Counted from the first letter of the stretch, positions 15,902 to 24,162 are shown. The stretch: 35,172 nt of DNA from an uncultured Lachnospiraceae bacterium (GCA_902784165.1 CACZTL010000011.1:1-35172), one strand, 5' to 3'. The notes: a model not told the origin generated them from the letters alone. Program-made: numbers and translations.

Positions 15902-16405
15902 TCATACTGCATGCATATTCTGTAAGCTCTTTAACGGCGGCATACCCTCAAGACTCTTGAGCGGCGCCCCGCCTCCGGGCGTCATTCCGGTAAATATGCT
16001 CATGTCTCCGTTTACGATATCCTGTATGCTTGTATTATCGAAGCAATAACTAAGCCAATACTGCATCTCCATGTAAAACATATGCATATGACATGAACCC
16101 GTAGCACCTAAGCTGCAATACTGATCATCCTCAACACATCGGTTTATGCGCATGGTATCTTCCATGGTATCAAAAATGTCAGTAAGGAAAATATCCTCAG
16201 GTGACCTTGCAAGGCGATATCCGCCCTTAGCACCCATTTCGTTCTCTACTATGCCCGACATACGAAGCTTCTGCATAATTCTCTGTACAAAATCACGGCT
16301 TACGTTAATTTTTTCCCCAAGCTCCTTAGATGTAAGCAATCCTTCTGTCTGTGCAAGCGTAAGGACACATCTTAAGGCATAGTCTGTTGTGATATTTATC
16401 TGCAT
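15902..16405 (-). CDS. Rrf2-family transcriptional regulator, probable Fe-S sensor
   Basis: A 167-residue protein with the Rrf2 winged helix at the N-terminus (TTDYALRCVLTLAQTEGLLTSKELGEK, then RIMQKLRMSGIVE and the wing GAKGGYRLAR). Cysteines C90, C97 and C105 (RCVEDDQYCSLGATGSC) resemble the cluster-binding loop of IscR/NsrR-type members, though the spacing C-X6-C-X7-C differs from IscR's C-X5-C-X5-C. The C-terminal 30 residues carry an imperfect repeat (APLKSLEGMPPLKSLQNM). It starts 36 bp after the preceding low-complexity membrane protein gene and is likely co-transcribed with it. No iscS/iscU genes are adjacent. Confidence 0.9.
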   Translation of the reverse strand: MQINITTDYALRCVLTLAQTEGLLTSKELGEKINVSRDFVQRIMQKLRMSGIVENEMGAKGGYRLARSPEDIFLTDIFDTMEDTMRINRCVEDDQYCSLGATGSCHMHMFYMEMQYWLSYCFDNTSIQDIVNGDMSIFTGMTPGGGAPLKSLEGMPPLKSLQNMHAV

Positions 16406-16441
16406 ACGATCACCTCCCTTCTAAAATTTATTAAACACATA

Positions 16442-17212
16442 TCAATAAAATATAATGAACTCTCCTCCGGATACGTCAGGTAAATCATCTCCTGTCTTTT
16501 CCTTATAATCTCCTGCTCTTGCCGCCTCTGCTGCAGCCTTGAGACGTGCCTGGTCAGCCTCGTAAGCTGCCTGAGCCTCCTGCGCTCTCCTGTTTGTGGT
16601 CAGCTCCTGTGCAGCTGCCTCACCCGACTGCTCGATAAAGTTAACCGACTGAACCTCGACCTGCTCGGTAACCTGCTCGGTAACGATTACGGGTGTCTCA
16701 ACCGTAACCGCTTTTTCGCTAACCACCGTTTCCGTGCGTGTCTGCGGAACAACCTCTACATAGGTCTGCGCTTCCTGCGCAGGAGCAGATGTATCCCCCT
16801 GCACTACAGCGGGCGCCTCTGCATAACCTTCGCTCTCCTGCACGGGAGCAGTCTCTCCCGAAGCTGCTGTGCCGTCATTTCCTTCAGATGCTGCAGCTGT
16901 TGTATCGCTCTCAGCACTGCTTGGCGTGGGTGTTACAGTACTCTGTTCTTCTCCGAAAGCACTGCCCAAAACGCCTGCTGCCGCTGCCGCGCCCGTTCCT
17001 TCGGCGTCGGCAACTACCGTCGGCTTGTCAGCCTCCCCGGCACCGGGCTGCTGAAACGCGCCTTCAATTCCTTCTAATATCCCCGTGCCTTCCATATCCG
17101 AAACATTCACGGAGTTGCCCTGATTTACATTAAAAACTATCAGAGCTGTGGCGACAGCTGCGCCTGCTATCGTCCCGATAAGAGCCACGCCTTTCTTCAA
17201 TCTGATTCTCAT
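16442..17212 (-). CDS. Membrane-anchored low-complexity protein ending GGEFIIFY
   Basis: A 256-residue protein with a basic start (MRIRLKKG), one hydrophobic helix at about 9-27, and a long Ala/Glu/Thr/Gln/Val-rich region without predicted fold. A Val-rich stretch (VSEKAVTVETPVIVTEQV) and an Ala/Glu/Arg helical segment (AQEAQAAYEADQARLKAAAEAARAG) precede the C-terminus SGGEFIIFY. The product probably sits outside the membrane, tethered by the N-terminal helix or cleaved after it. It is clearly related to the protein at 17658-18356 by its start, Val-rich segment and last residues. I know no named family. It precedes the Rrf2 gene by 36 bp. Confidence 0.8.
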   Translation of the reverse strand: MRIRLKKGVALIGTIAGAAVATALIVFNVNQGNSVNVSDMEGTGILEGIEGAFQQPGAGEADKPTVVADAEGTGAAAAAGVLGSAFGEEQSTVTPTPSSAESDTTAAASEGNDGTAASGETAPVQESEGYAEAPAVVQGDTSAPAQEAQTYVEVVPQTRTETVVSEKAVTVETPVIVTEQVTEQVEVQSVNFIEQSGEAAAQELTTNRRAQEAQAAYEADQARLKAAAEAARAGDYKEKTGDDLPDVSGGEFIIFY

Positions 17213-17327
17213 ATCACGCCTCCTTCGTATTGGTCTTGCATGTGGTGAAAAGGACGTGTACGTTCTATCGCCATATGTAAAATCAGCACACTCTTCCTAA
17301 AATTCTAAAAACCTTTTTCCTACCTAC

Positions 17328-17356
17328 ATTATAGCACTTTGAAATCTAAAGTAAAC
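17328..17356 (-). promoter_or_regulatory. Probable promoter of the GGEFIIFY gene
   Basis: Minus-strand perfect TATAAT (17333-17328) with GTTTAC 17 bp upstream (17356-17351). The -35 is weak, and the leader is about 110 nt. Confidence 0.45.
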
Positions 17357-17577
17357 CTGTTTTGTCTGATATTTTTAAAATTAAAAAAAACTGAAAATAA
17401 TAAAGAAACGAGTGGTATGCCTTTTGAAAATTAAGTGGATTCATTTATTTTTACATAAATATTACATTTTTATTAATTTTATTTATAATCTTTAGTTAAT
17501 CCCTCGGTTTGCTTTTCTTTTGCGGTTGTTTGCTTAGCAGAGACAACCACTGTGTGTCAAGATGGGGGACACAAACA
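17334..17577. other. A/T-rich intergenic stretch
   Basis: No coding frame with a ribosome binding site was found. It holds a long A/T-rich run (17380-17510), a small inverted repeat GGTTGT/ACAACC (17524-17548) and a decayed repeat fragment TGTGTGTCAAGATGGGGGAC (17551-17570). Confidence 0.5.
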
Positions 17578-17614
17578 AACCGCACCCGGATACGAATTAT
17601 CCGGGTGCGGCGGC
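17578..17614 (-). terminator. Terminator after the GGDEFIIFN gene
   Basis: CCGCACCCGGATA and its perfect complement flank a 5-nt loop; on the minus strand it is followed by TTTGTTTGT. A strong hairpin with a moderate T tract. Confidence 0.75.
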
Positions 17615-17657
17615 TGTTTGATAATGGAGTAGAATAAAAAATCGTCAGGAAAATGAG

Positions 17658-18356
17658 TTAATTAAATATTATGAACTCATCTCCGCCTGTATTATTATCC
17701 GCATCAACTCCATCATCGCTAAACGTAGGAGTCACAATGCTTTGCCTAGCCTCATCTGCGCCTGCTGCCGTATTTCCTCCCAAAGCACCTTTGAAGGATT
17801 GTGTCTGTACTTCTTCAACAACCGTTTCTTCCACCGGAACTTCCACGGTTGTCACGACATCTTTTGTAACAGGAGTACTTACGGTAACCGTCTGTACGCT
17901 TTCGACTACTTCTTCCACCGGCGCTGCCTCTTCTACGACCGTTGTAGCAGGTGTAGCGACAGTTTCCTGAACAGGTGCGTCCGTCTGTGTAGCGGCTTCA
18001 ATAACCGGAGCCTGTGCGGGAGTTTCATCCTCGACCTTATCCTGCACTTGTGTCTCGGTTGTTGCTACCGGCGCAGCCTGATTAGCATCTGTTTCATCTG
18101 CTGACATAGTAACTCCTGCCAGAACAGCAGCATCAGCATTTGCATCCACCTGTACAGCAGTACCTGCTGTGTTTTCGCCATCTAAAAGATCAACGACTGC
18201 ATCGGAAAGACCTGAATGTTCAGTTCCTACATGAGCAACCTCATGGTTTTTGATAACGCCGTTATCAGTCGTCATCTTAAAGAGCGCTCCGCAAAGCAGG
18301 ACACTGCCGGCAATGCCTACTGCTATCAAACTCTTTTTGCCAATTCTGATTCTCAT
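17658..18356 (-). CDS. Membrane-anchored low-complexity protein ending GGDEFIIFN
   Basis: A 232-residue protein: basic MRIRIGKKS, a hydrophobic helix at about 9-25, then an acidic Ala/Thr/Val/Glu-rich region. Repeated Val/Pro segments (TVSTPVTKDVVTTVEVPVEET) lead to the C-terminus NNTGGDEFIIFN. The N-terminus, Val-rich segment and C-terminal motif match the neighbouring protein at 16442-17212, so the two are diverged paralogues. Only one Cys is present, in the helix. ATG 18356 follows AAGGAGGAAAG. The strict conservation of the last eight residues in otherwise variable proteins suggests a function for the C-terminus, such as recognition by an export or processing factor (inference). Confidence 0.8.
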   Translation of the reverse strand: MRIRIGKKSLIAVGIAGSVLLCGALFKMTTDNGVIKNHEVAHVGTEHSGLSDAVVDLLDGENTAGTAVQVDANADAAVLAGVTMSADETDANQAAPVATTETQVQDKVEDETPAQAPVIEAATQTDAPVQETVATPATTVVEEAAPVEEVVESVQTVTVSTPVTKDVVTTVEVPVEETVVEEVQTQSFKGALGGNTAAGADEARQSIVTPTFSDDGVDADNNTGGDEFIIFN

Positions 18357-18458
18357 TTTACTTTCCTCCTTTACCCAAACAGCAAACCTTATTCTTAGGT
18401 GTCACACTTAAAAATAAAAGTTATGACAAGACGTAGTAAGTTCCCTCACTACAACTAT

Positions 18459-18487
18459 ATTATACTTTTTTTAACAAAGATTTTCAA
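18459..18487 (-). promoter_or_regulatory. Promoter of the GGDEFIIFN gene
   Basis: Minus-strand TTGAAA (18487-18482), 17-bp spacer and perfect TATAAT (18464-18459), about 100 bp before the ATG. Confidence 0.75.
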
Positions 18488-18626
18488 GTTAAAGCTTTCA
18501 CAATAATTGATATTATTATATCTCTTTTTTGTGCAATTTGCATATAATATCGTATATATCCGGTATAATATCTTTTGTTTAATGTAGGATAAGTGAATTA
18601 TGTTATAAAAATAACGTCTGTAGCTA

Positions 18627-18719
18627 TTACTTATCATCTCTTCTTCGTTTGATCAATACGACTGCGGCGCCAAATGCCGCAGCAATACTCCCTGCCGGCG
18701 CCATTACCCATGCACTCAT
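18627..18719 (-). CDS. Possible 30-residue single-helix membrane peptide
   Basis: ATG 18719 opens a 30-codon frame: MSAWVMAPAGSIAAAFGAAV, then VLIKRRRDDK. It has a single hydrophobic helix and a basic end. The ribosome binding site is weak (GAAAGAA). It could be a real small membrane peptide or the remnant C-terminus of a decayed gene. Low certainty. Confidence 0.3.
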   Translation of the reverse strand: MSAWVMAPAGSIAAAFGAAVVLIKRRRDDK

Positions 18720-18835
18720 ATAATTCTTTCGAGACAGGGGGACATTGCTTTTGTCTTACTGTATTCCCGTTCGTAATAATTCTCCAAGACGAAAGCAGCG
18801 TCCCCTTATCTTCCCCTTGTCTTCCCTCAAACCAA

Positions 18836-19890
18836 TCAGGCTGCATACATCTTCACATACTTATCAGCATCCTCACGGGAAAGTTTAAAGTACTTCATCA
18901 GCTTAGAAACTATTCGATCTTCGGGCACATTTTCATCTATATTATCTTCAACCATAACCTTTATGCCCTCTTGACGAACTTCTTGGCTCACCTCGTTTCT
19001 GACCTCGTTTCTGACCTCGTCTCTTACCTCGTCTCTTACTTCGTTCTTAACCTCGTTTCTAACCTCGTCTCTAACTTCATTCTTAACCTCGTTTCTAACC
19101 TCGTCTCTCATATCCTCTCGTTCATTTCGCAGGATTCTCTCGAAATTTTCTCTTATACTTGGCATCGGTTTTACCTCCTCTTTTTTTGTCCTAAATTTTT
19201 CCCCACAATACAGCTCTATCAGTCTGCCTGCATCCTCTTGAAGTCTGAAGTTGCCTTCTTCCGTCTCTATTACTTCTTTGATTTTATCCCTTTTTCCTAT
19301 GTTTTTCAATAACGAAAACACCTGTCTTACATCTGTCCTGAACTGCTTAAGCTTGTCCTCTGTCAGCTCAGTCAGCTCTATGATATGCAGCGGATAGTCG
19401 TTTACGATCCGCATCCTTTTCCCGATCTTTTTATCTATTCCGCACAACTCCCAAAGACTTTTCAGACCTGTCCATTTGCCGCCGGAATAGATCACTATGG
19501 TACCCACCGGCTCCAGCCTGTCTGTCTTTAAGAATTTATACAAAAGCTCTCCCGGTTCGATCGGCTTATTTTCTGCTGCAAATGTATCTTTATTTTTTTC
19601 TTTATCGACTTTATCTGCTTTTCGTACTCCATGTGATCATATCCCATGATCCTTGCCGCCAGAGAGTAGTCTATAGTTTCCTGACTCTCTATACCGCAGA
19701 TCATGATATTATGACCGCAGACTACCTTGCGTACCGTATCGCGCAGGAACCTGCCGCCGCCGGGCTTTGCCTCCTTTACATCCTTCGGAGCTACCACCTG
19801 CTCCCCCTGATAGCAGAACATATTTACAATATCTGCAAACCGGCTGCTTTCTTTAAAATAATCCTTCCATACTTCATCAAATTTTGACAT
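18836..19890 (-). pseudogene. Rpn-family PD-(D/E)XK nuclease/putative transposase, frameshifted
   Basis: Two frames together make one Rpn-type protein. The first (19890-19528) holds FADIVNMFCYQGEQVV, a nuclease-core segment (RKVVCGHNIMICGIESQETIDYSLAARIMGYD) and the YEKQIKSIKKK helix. The second (ending 18836) continues LEPVGTIVIYSGGKWTG, SLWELCGI and TDVRQVFSLLK. The join lies at a run of seven A (minus strand, 19599-19593): in the second frame the reading after SIKKK becomes NKDTFAAENKPIEPGELLYKF, a natural linker. Either one A was lost or slippage on A7 restores the frame. The C-terminal part has a tandem EV-repeat helix. Rpn proteins act in RecA-independent recombination in E. coli; Lachnospiraceae often carry many copies. 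Confidence 0.75.
18990..19112 (-). repeat. 12-bp coding tandem repeat (R[DN]EV/KNEV)
   Basis: About ten units of 12 bp, reading CCTCGTTTCTGA-like on the plus strand, encode RDEV, RNEV and KNEV four-residue blocks in the Rpn-family C-terminal frame. The period stays in frame and would form a charged helix or coiled coil. Confidence 0.8.
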
Positions 19891-20245
19891 AATTAAAAAT
19901 CACCCCTCACTCTTTTTTTTGATTTCGATGAACGAAAATAAAACCATCCGCTTCTTAACGACCCATACAAGCTTTTAATTTAAAAACATACTTCCACCCC
20001 CTCCTCTCATACAAAAAAAATTTTACTGCTTCGGAAACTGATCCGTTTGCGGCGAACACCGCTTTATTTAGAATCGGTGCCGTAAGAATATACGGCATCT
20101 GTTGCAAAGCAACGAAAGATAGTATAAGTGATAAACAGTATTAATGCAACCTTTTTAAGTCATATAATCATAATTAAAAAAGCCTCCGATTTTTATGACA
20201 AAATGGATTCAAAATCCTTTTTATCATAAAAAATAGCATTTTACC
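19891..20245. other. Intergenic stretch between Rpn gene and fabZ terminator
   Basis: No gene is supported here. It contains the Rpn ribosome binding site (GAGGGGTG), poly-A/T tracts, and two small hairpins, TGCCGTAAGAATATACGGCA (20078-20097) and GTTGCAAAGCAAC (20101-20113). Short open frames on the minus strand lack ribosome binding sites. Confidence 0.5.
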
Positions 20246-20248
20246 AAA

Positions 20249-20279
20249 CAAAAAACGATACGGAATTTTTCCGTACCGT
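20249..20279 (-). terminator. Terminator of the fabD-fabG-fabF-fabZ operon
   Basis: Minus-strand ACGGTACGGAA pairs with TTCCGTATCGT (one G-U) around AAA, followed by six T, about 20 bp after the fabZ stop. Confidence 0.85.
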
Positions 20280-20300
20280 AGGCACTGCAATACGCCTTTT

Positions 20301-20726
20301 TTATCCCAAAGCAAATGTAATTTCTGCCTCCACTGCTGTCTCTCCGTCAACGATCGCAACAGCTTTTCCGGCTCCGATAGGACCTCTTCTTTTTGTAAGC
20401 TCGCACTTCAGCTCTATCACATCACCGGGGATGACTTTTCTTTTGAATCGGACGTTTTTTGCACCTCCGAAAAATGCGACCTTGCCCTTGTTTTCTTCTT
20501 CCGTAAGAAGCGCCACTGCCCCCGTCTGGGCAAGTGCCTCTAAGATTAAAACTCCCGGCATAACTGCAAGCCCCGGGAAATGCCCCTGAAACTGCGCTTC
20601 ATTTGCAGAGACGCACTTTTTTGCTATTGCGTACTGCCCGGGCTCACACTCCTCTACGCGGTCGATCATGAGGAAGGGGTAGCGGTGAGGAAGGATCTTT
20701 TGTATTTCATCTGAATTAAGCTGCAT
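20301..20726 (-). CDS. fabZ: 3-hydroxyacyl-ACP dehydratase FabZ
   Basis: A 141-residue hot-dog-fold dehydratase. Catalytic H49 ([17 protein letters not shown]) and E63 are in place, and the start [22 protein letters not shown] is typical. It removes water from 3-hydroxyacyl-ACP in each elongation cycle. ATG 20726 has AAGGAG upstream; it begins 21 bp after the fabF stop. Last gene of the fabD operon. Without FabA in sight, how the cell makes unsaturated chains cannot be told from this window. Confidence 0.96.
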   Translation of the reverse strand: MQLNSDEIQKILPHRYPFLMIDRVEECEPGQYAIAKKCVSANEAQFQGHFPGLAVMPGVLILEALAQTGAVALLTEEENKGKVAFFGGAKNVRFKRKVIPGDVIELKCELTKRRGPIGAGKAVAIVDGETAVEAEITFALG

Positions 20727-20747
20727 CTTGTTCTCCTTGTATACGAA

Positions 20748-21980
20748 TCAAATCTTTTTAAACACCAGGCACACGTTATGCCCGCCGAATCCAAAGGAGT
20801 TTGACATAGCATATTTTATATCCGCCTCCTGCCCCTTTCCCGGAACATAATCCAGGTCACAGGCTTCATCTGCCTCCTGCAGCCCTGCTGTCGGCGGGGC
20901 TATTGCCTCTTCTATGGCTTTGACCGTAAATACCGCCTCTACCGCCGCGCTTGCGCCGAGTAAATGACCTGTCATGGACTTTGTAGAACTTACCTTCAGC
21001 TTTTTTGCATGCTCTCCGAACACATTATGAATAGCCTTTGTTTCGCACTCGTCATTTATCTTGGTGGATGTGCCGTGAGCATTTACATAATCAATATCTT
21101 CGGCAGTTATGCCGGCATCCTCTATCGCAAGCTGCATACATCTTGAAGACTCCTTTGCCGAAGGATCAAGAGCCGTGATATGGTATGCATCGCATGTGGC
21201 AGCGTAACCGGCAATCTCTCCGAGGATCTTAGCGCCCCTGCTTACGGCGTGCTCGTATTCCTCAAGCACAAGCACTGCCGCGCCCTCTCCCATCACGAAA
21301 CCGTTTCGCTCTTTATCAAACGGGATGGAGGCGCGCCCCGGATCTTCCGATTTCGAAAGCGCCTTCAGGGCCGTAAAGCCTCCTATGCAGAGCTCTGTTA
21401 TGGTGGCTTCGCTGCCGCCCGCAAGCATTACGTCAGCGTATCCGTCGCGAATATTTCTGAACGCATCACCTATGCCGTTGGCAGCCGATGCGCATGCGGA
21501 AACCGCGCACGAGCACATACCCTTAAGACCGTGACGTATGGCGATGTTTCCGGCTGCCATATTTGAAATGGCTTTTGGGATATAATAGGCCGAAACACGG
21601 TCAAAGCCTTTCTCAAGACCTCTGCTGTGCTCGCTCTCTATCGTGCCTATACCGCCTATTCCGCTCGACATGGTCACGCCCCATCGTCTCCTGTCATCAT
21701 CACAGCTTTCAAGTCCGGATTCGTCAAACGCCTGCTGCGCCGCGCACACGGCATAGACGGAATAATCGTCCAGCTTTCTTATCTCTGAGGCATCCATATA
21801 TTCCTCGGGATTAAAATCTTTAAGCTCTCCTGCAAGCTTTACCTTTCTGTCTGATGTATCGTATTTTGTGATGGGACCGATACCGCAGACACCGTCTTTA
21901 ACATTTTTCCATGCTTCTTCAACTGTATTTCCGACAGGGCATACGATCCCCATGCCTGTTATAACTACTCTTCGTTTCAT
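20748..21980 (-). CDS. fabF: 3-oxoacyl-ACP synthase II FabF
   Basis: A 410-residue condensing enzyme of normal FabF length. The nucleophile C163 lies in SACASAANGIGDAF, with the two histidines in VNAHGTSTKINDECET and KSMTGHLLGASAAVE, and the C-terminal NSFGFGGHN loop. It condenses malonyl-ACP with acyl-ACP. ATG 21980 follows AGGAG. It lies between fabG and fabZ, with a partial palindromic repeat in the gap before it. No fabH initiator enzyme is present in the window. Confidence 0.97.
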   Translation of the reverse strand: MKRRVVITGMGIVCPVGNTVEEAWKNVKDGVCGIGPITKYDTSDRKVKLAGELKDFNPEEYMDASEIRKLDDYSVYAVCAAQQAFDESGLESCDDDRRRWGVTMSSGIGGIGTIESEHSRGLEKGFDRVSAYYIPKAISNMAAGNIAIRHGLKGMCSCAVSACASAANGIGDAFRNIRDGYADVMLAGGSEATITELCIGGFTALKALSKSEDPGRASIPFDKERNGFVMGEGAAVLVLEEYEHAVSRGAKILGEIAGYAATCDAYHITALDPSAKESSRCMQLAIEDAGITAEDIDYVNAHGTSTKINDECETKAIHNVFGEHAKKLKVSSTKSMTGHLLGASAAVEAVFTVKAIEEAIAPPTAGLQEADEACDLDYVPGKGQEADIKYAMSNSFGFGGHNVCLVFKKI

Positions 21981-22008
21981 GCTTTTACTCCTGTATTATT
22001 TATAGTGT

Positions 22009-22036
22009 AAAAGTGTGTCAAACGGTGACACATTTT
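22009..22036. repeat. Truncated TGTGTCAAA palindrome
   Basis: AAAGTGTGTCA and TGACACATTTT flank only AACGG; the GGGGACAGTCCC core has been lost. It lies between fabG and fabF. Confidence 0.7.
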
Positions 22037-22773
22037 CAAATCATCCCGCCATCTACCGTCAATACCTGTCCGGTCACATAAGACGCATCGGGTCCGGCAA
22101 AAAAGAGAACCGCCCCGGCTATATCCTCCGGACTTCCCATGCGTCCGGCAGGTATAGCTCCGATAAAGCTTTCACGCGCTTTCTCAGGCATTGCAGAAGT
22201 CATATCTGTCTCTATAAATCCCGGAGCAACCGCATTTACGGTAATGCCCTTGGAGACCAGCTCCCTTGCAAGGGACTTCGTCATGCCGATTATCCCGGCC
22301 TTGCTGGCGCTGTAATTTACCTGACCTGCATTGCCGCGTATACCGACTATACTGCTGATACTTATTATCCGGCCGCTCCTTTTCTTCAGCATAAGCTTTG
22401 AAGCGGCTTTCATGCAGTTAAATGTTCCTTTAAGATTTATGTCAACCACGCTGTCGAAATCCTCTTCCTTCATGCGCAGTATTATGCCGTCTTTCGTGAT
22501 GCCGGCGTTGTTTACCAGGATATCCACCTTGTCAAACTCTTCTGTGGCTGCGGCAAACATACTCTCAACCTGCGCCATATCCGAAACATCCGCTTTTACC
22601 GTAAACGTACGCGCACCAAGCGCTTCACATTCCTTTGCGCACTCGACCGCCGCGGCTTCGCTGCCTGAATAATTTATGATAACATCAGCGCCTTCTTTTG
22701 CGAAACGCAGAGCGATCGCTCTTCCTATGCCCTTCCCGGCTCCGGTTATCAGGGCGGTTTTACCTTGTAGCAT
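22036..22773 (-). CDS. fabG: 3-oxoacyl-ACP reductase FabG
   Basis: A 245-residue short-chain dehydrogenase. Cofactor motif TGAGKGIG is at 10-17, NNAG at about 88, and the Ser-Tyr-Lys catalytic set in SISSIVG and YSASKAG. The ending YVTGQVLTVDGGMI is typical of FabG. It reduces 3-oxoacyl-ACP with NADPH. ATG 22773 follows AAAGGAG. It sits between fabD and fabF, in a standard order. Confidence 0.97.
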   Translation of the reverse strand: MLQGKTALITGAGKGIGRAIALRFAKEGADVIINYSGSEAAAVECAKECEALGARTFTVKADVSDMAQVESMFAAATEEFDKVDILVNNAGITKDGIILRMKEEDFDSVVDINLKGTFNCMKAASKLMLKKRSGRIISISSIVGIRGNAGQVNYSASKAGIIGMTKSLARELVSKGITVNAVAPGFIETDMTSAMPEKARESFIGAIPAGRMGSPEDIAGAVLFFAGPDASYVTGQVLTVDGGMI

Positions 22774-22804
22774 AATTATCTATCTCCTTTTTTAATTTCC
22801 TCAA

Positions 22805-22830
22805 GAAAGTGTGTCAAACGGGGACAGACA
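22805..22830. repeat. Partial palindrome overlapping the fabD stop
   Basis: AAGTGTGTCAAACGGGGACAG (from 22808) followed by ACAC; only one arm remains. The fabD frame runs into it and ends on its TGA. Confidence 0.75.
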
Positions 22831-23719
22831 CTTCAATCTTATCCGTAGTGCGTTTGATAAATCCGGCTATCGTATTCCCCGGACCGACCTCGATAACCTG
22901 CGTGACGCCTTCCGCCTCAAGAAACTCTATGATCCGGCGCATCCTGACAGGCGACATTACCTGCTGCACCAAAAGCTTTTTTATAGCATCGCTTTCAACC
23001 GGCTCCTGTGCCGGTCTTCCCGTGACATTAAATACCACCGGTATATTCATTTTGCCAAATGTTACATTTGCAAAATATGCTCTCAGTTCTTCAGCCGCCG
23101 GTTTCATCAACTCGGTATGAAATGCTGAACTGACCTTTAGAGGAACGCATTTGCCGATTCCACGCTCTTTTATCAGACGCGCTGCTTCATCGGCTGCTGC
23201 TGTATAGCCGGCGATAACATTCTGACCCTTGCAGTTATAGTTAGATATGCTAACTGGCTCACCTAGGCGGCTTTTTACCTCGCTGCAAATCTCTTCAACC
23301 GGTTCCGGCTCAGGACCCAGCACGGCATACATTTTTGCGTCTATCCCTTCTGCCGCCTTTTTCATTACCTGACCGCGGAATGCTGTCAGTCTTATAAACG
23401 TTTCAAGATCAAACACTCCGCTAAAATACAGCGCGCTGTATTCTCCCAGGCTGAGACCCGCCGTGTAATCAGCGCTCACGCCCTTATTTTTAAGAAGACG
23501 CACAACACCCGCGGCGTAAGCAGCAAGCACCGGCTGGACAACAGCCGTATCGGCAAGCGTTTTTTCATCAGCCTCAAGCATCATTTTCTTTATATCAAAG
23601 CCGGCATACTCGCTTGCCTCATCTATGCAAGCCGCAAAATCCGGTTCTCTATCAAAATATTCTCTTCCCATGCCGGGGCACTGGCTGCCCTGACCTGTAA
23701 ATAATACTGCTGTTTTCAC
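22814..23719 (-). CDS. fabD: Malonyl-CoA:ACP transacylase FabD
   Basis: A 301-residue transacylase. The opening LFTGQGSQCPGMGREY, nucleophile S90 in GLSLGEYSA and histidine in SAFHTELMKPA are all present. It loads malonyl groups on ACP. The start is GTG 23719 with GAGG just upstream; no better ATG exists. The last residues (SVPV) and the stop lie within a palindromic repeat arm, so the repeat has defined the C-terminus. It is the first gene of fabD-fabG-fabF-fabZ and has its own promoter with the 38-bp box shared with acpP. Confidence 0.96.
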   Translation of the reverse strand: MKTAVLFTGQGSQCPGMGREYFDREPDFAACIDEASEYAGFDIKKMMLEADEKTLADTAVVQPVLAAYAAGVVRLLKNKGVSADYTAGLSLGEYSALYFSGVFDLETFIRLTAFRGQVMKKAAEGIDAKMYAVLGPEPEPVEEICSEVKSRLGEPVSISNYNCKGQNVIAGYTAAADEAARLIKERGIGKCVPLKVSSAFHTELMKPAAEELRAYFANVTFGKMNIPVVFNVTGRPAQEPVESDAIKKLLVQQVMSPVRMRRIIEFLEAEGVTQVIEVGPGNTIAGFIKRTTDKIEVSVPV

Positions 23720-23741
23720 AATTCCTCATTTATTTATATAT

Positions 23742-23779
23742 TTTTAGCTATATATATTTATCTAAATATATTTAACTTT
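23742..23779 (-). promoter_or_regulatory. Putative fatty-acid regulon operator, fabD copy
   Basis: A 38-bp box identical at 36 positions to that before acpP. The core ATATTTAGATAAATAT (23769-23754, minus strand) is a perfect inverted repeat with a 2-bp centre. It begins 4 bp after the -10 box, so a bound repressor would block initiation. Confidence 0.7.
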
Positions 23780-23783
23780 ATGC

Positions 23784-23812
23784 ATAATACCTTTTTACAC
23801 CATATTTGTCAA
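23784..23812 (-). promoter_or_regulatory. fabD promoter
   Basis: Minus-strand perfect TTGACA (23812-23807), 17-bp spacer and TATTAT (23789-23784), the same hexamers as at acpP. Confidence 0.8.
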
Positions 23813-23936
23813 TAAAAAATACATTAAAAATCATCGCCGGTCTGCTATCCGATGTAATGCCGCAGCGTCTATCCGGTCAGCACCCGGCTTTATCTCTTCT
23901 TATAGATATATGATAAGTATACGAATACAGTATTCC

Positions 23937-24028
23937 GCAATATTTTGCAATTTCATCCAGCAATATTTTGTAATTTCATCCAGCAATATTTTACATTTTT
24001 ATCTGGCAATATTTTATTATTTCATCCC
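23937..24028. repeat. Four 23-bp tandem repeats
   Basis: Units starting GCAATATTTT at 23937, 23960, 23983 and 24006, each 23 bp. The first two differ at one base; the later ones are more diverged. It lies between the accDA terminator and the fabD promoter. Confidence 0.85.
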
Positions 24029-24057
24029 GCTTTATGTACTTGTCAATAAAAGCAGAA

Positions 24058-24098
24058 TAAAAAAGATCATGCGCCGTAATTAGGCATATGATCTTTAT
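24058..24098 (-). terminator. Terminator of the acpP-accDA operon
   Basis: Minus-strand AAAGATCATATGCC and GGCGCATGATCTTT form a stem (one mismatch region) with a T-rich tail. It ends transcription before the fabD promoter. Confidence 0.75.
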
Positions 24099-24124
24099 AT
24101 AATAATATGTGTTCAAGCATATCA

Positions 24125-24160
24125 TGTGTCAAACGGGCACAGACAAAGTGTGTCCCCGTT
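24125..24160. repeat. Degenerate TGTGTCAAA palindrome
   Basis: TGTGTCAAACGGGCACAGAC then AAAGTGTGTCCCCGTTT: a rearranged copy just after the accDA stop. Confidence 0.6.
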
Positions 24161-24162
24161 TC

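Noticed and set aside
18634-18846. 70-codon minus-strand frame next to the Rpn gene
   Set aside because: No family match and no ribosome binding site; only the shorter 30-residue membrane frame in another phase was kept, at low confidence.
20174-20359. 61-codon minus-strand frame at the fabZ end
   Set aside because: Out of frame with fabZ, crosses the terminator, no ribosome binding site.
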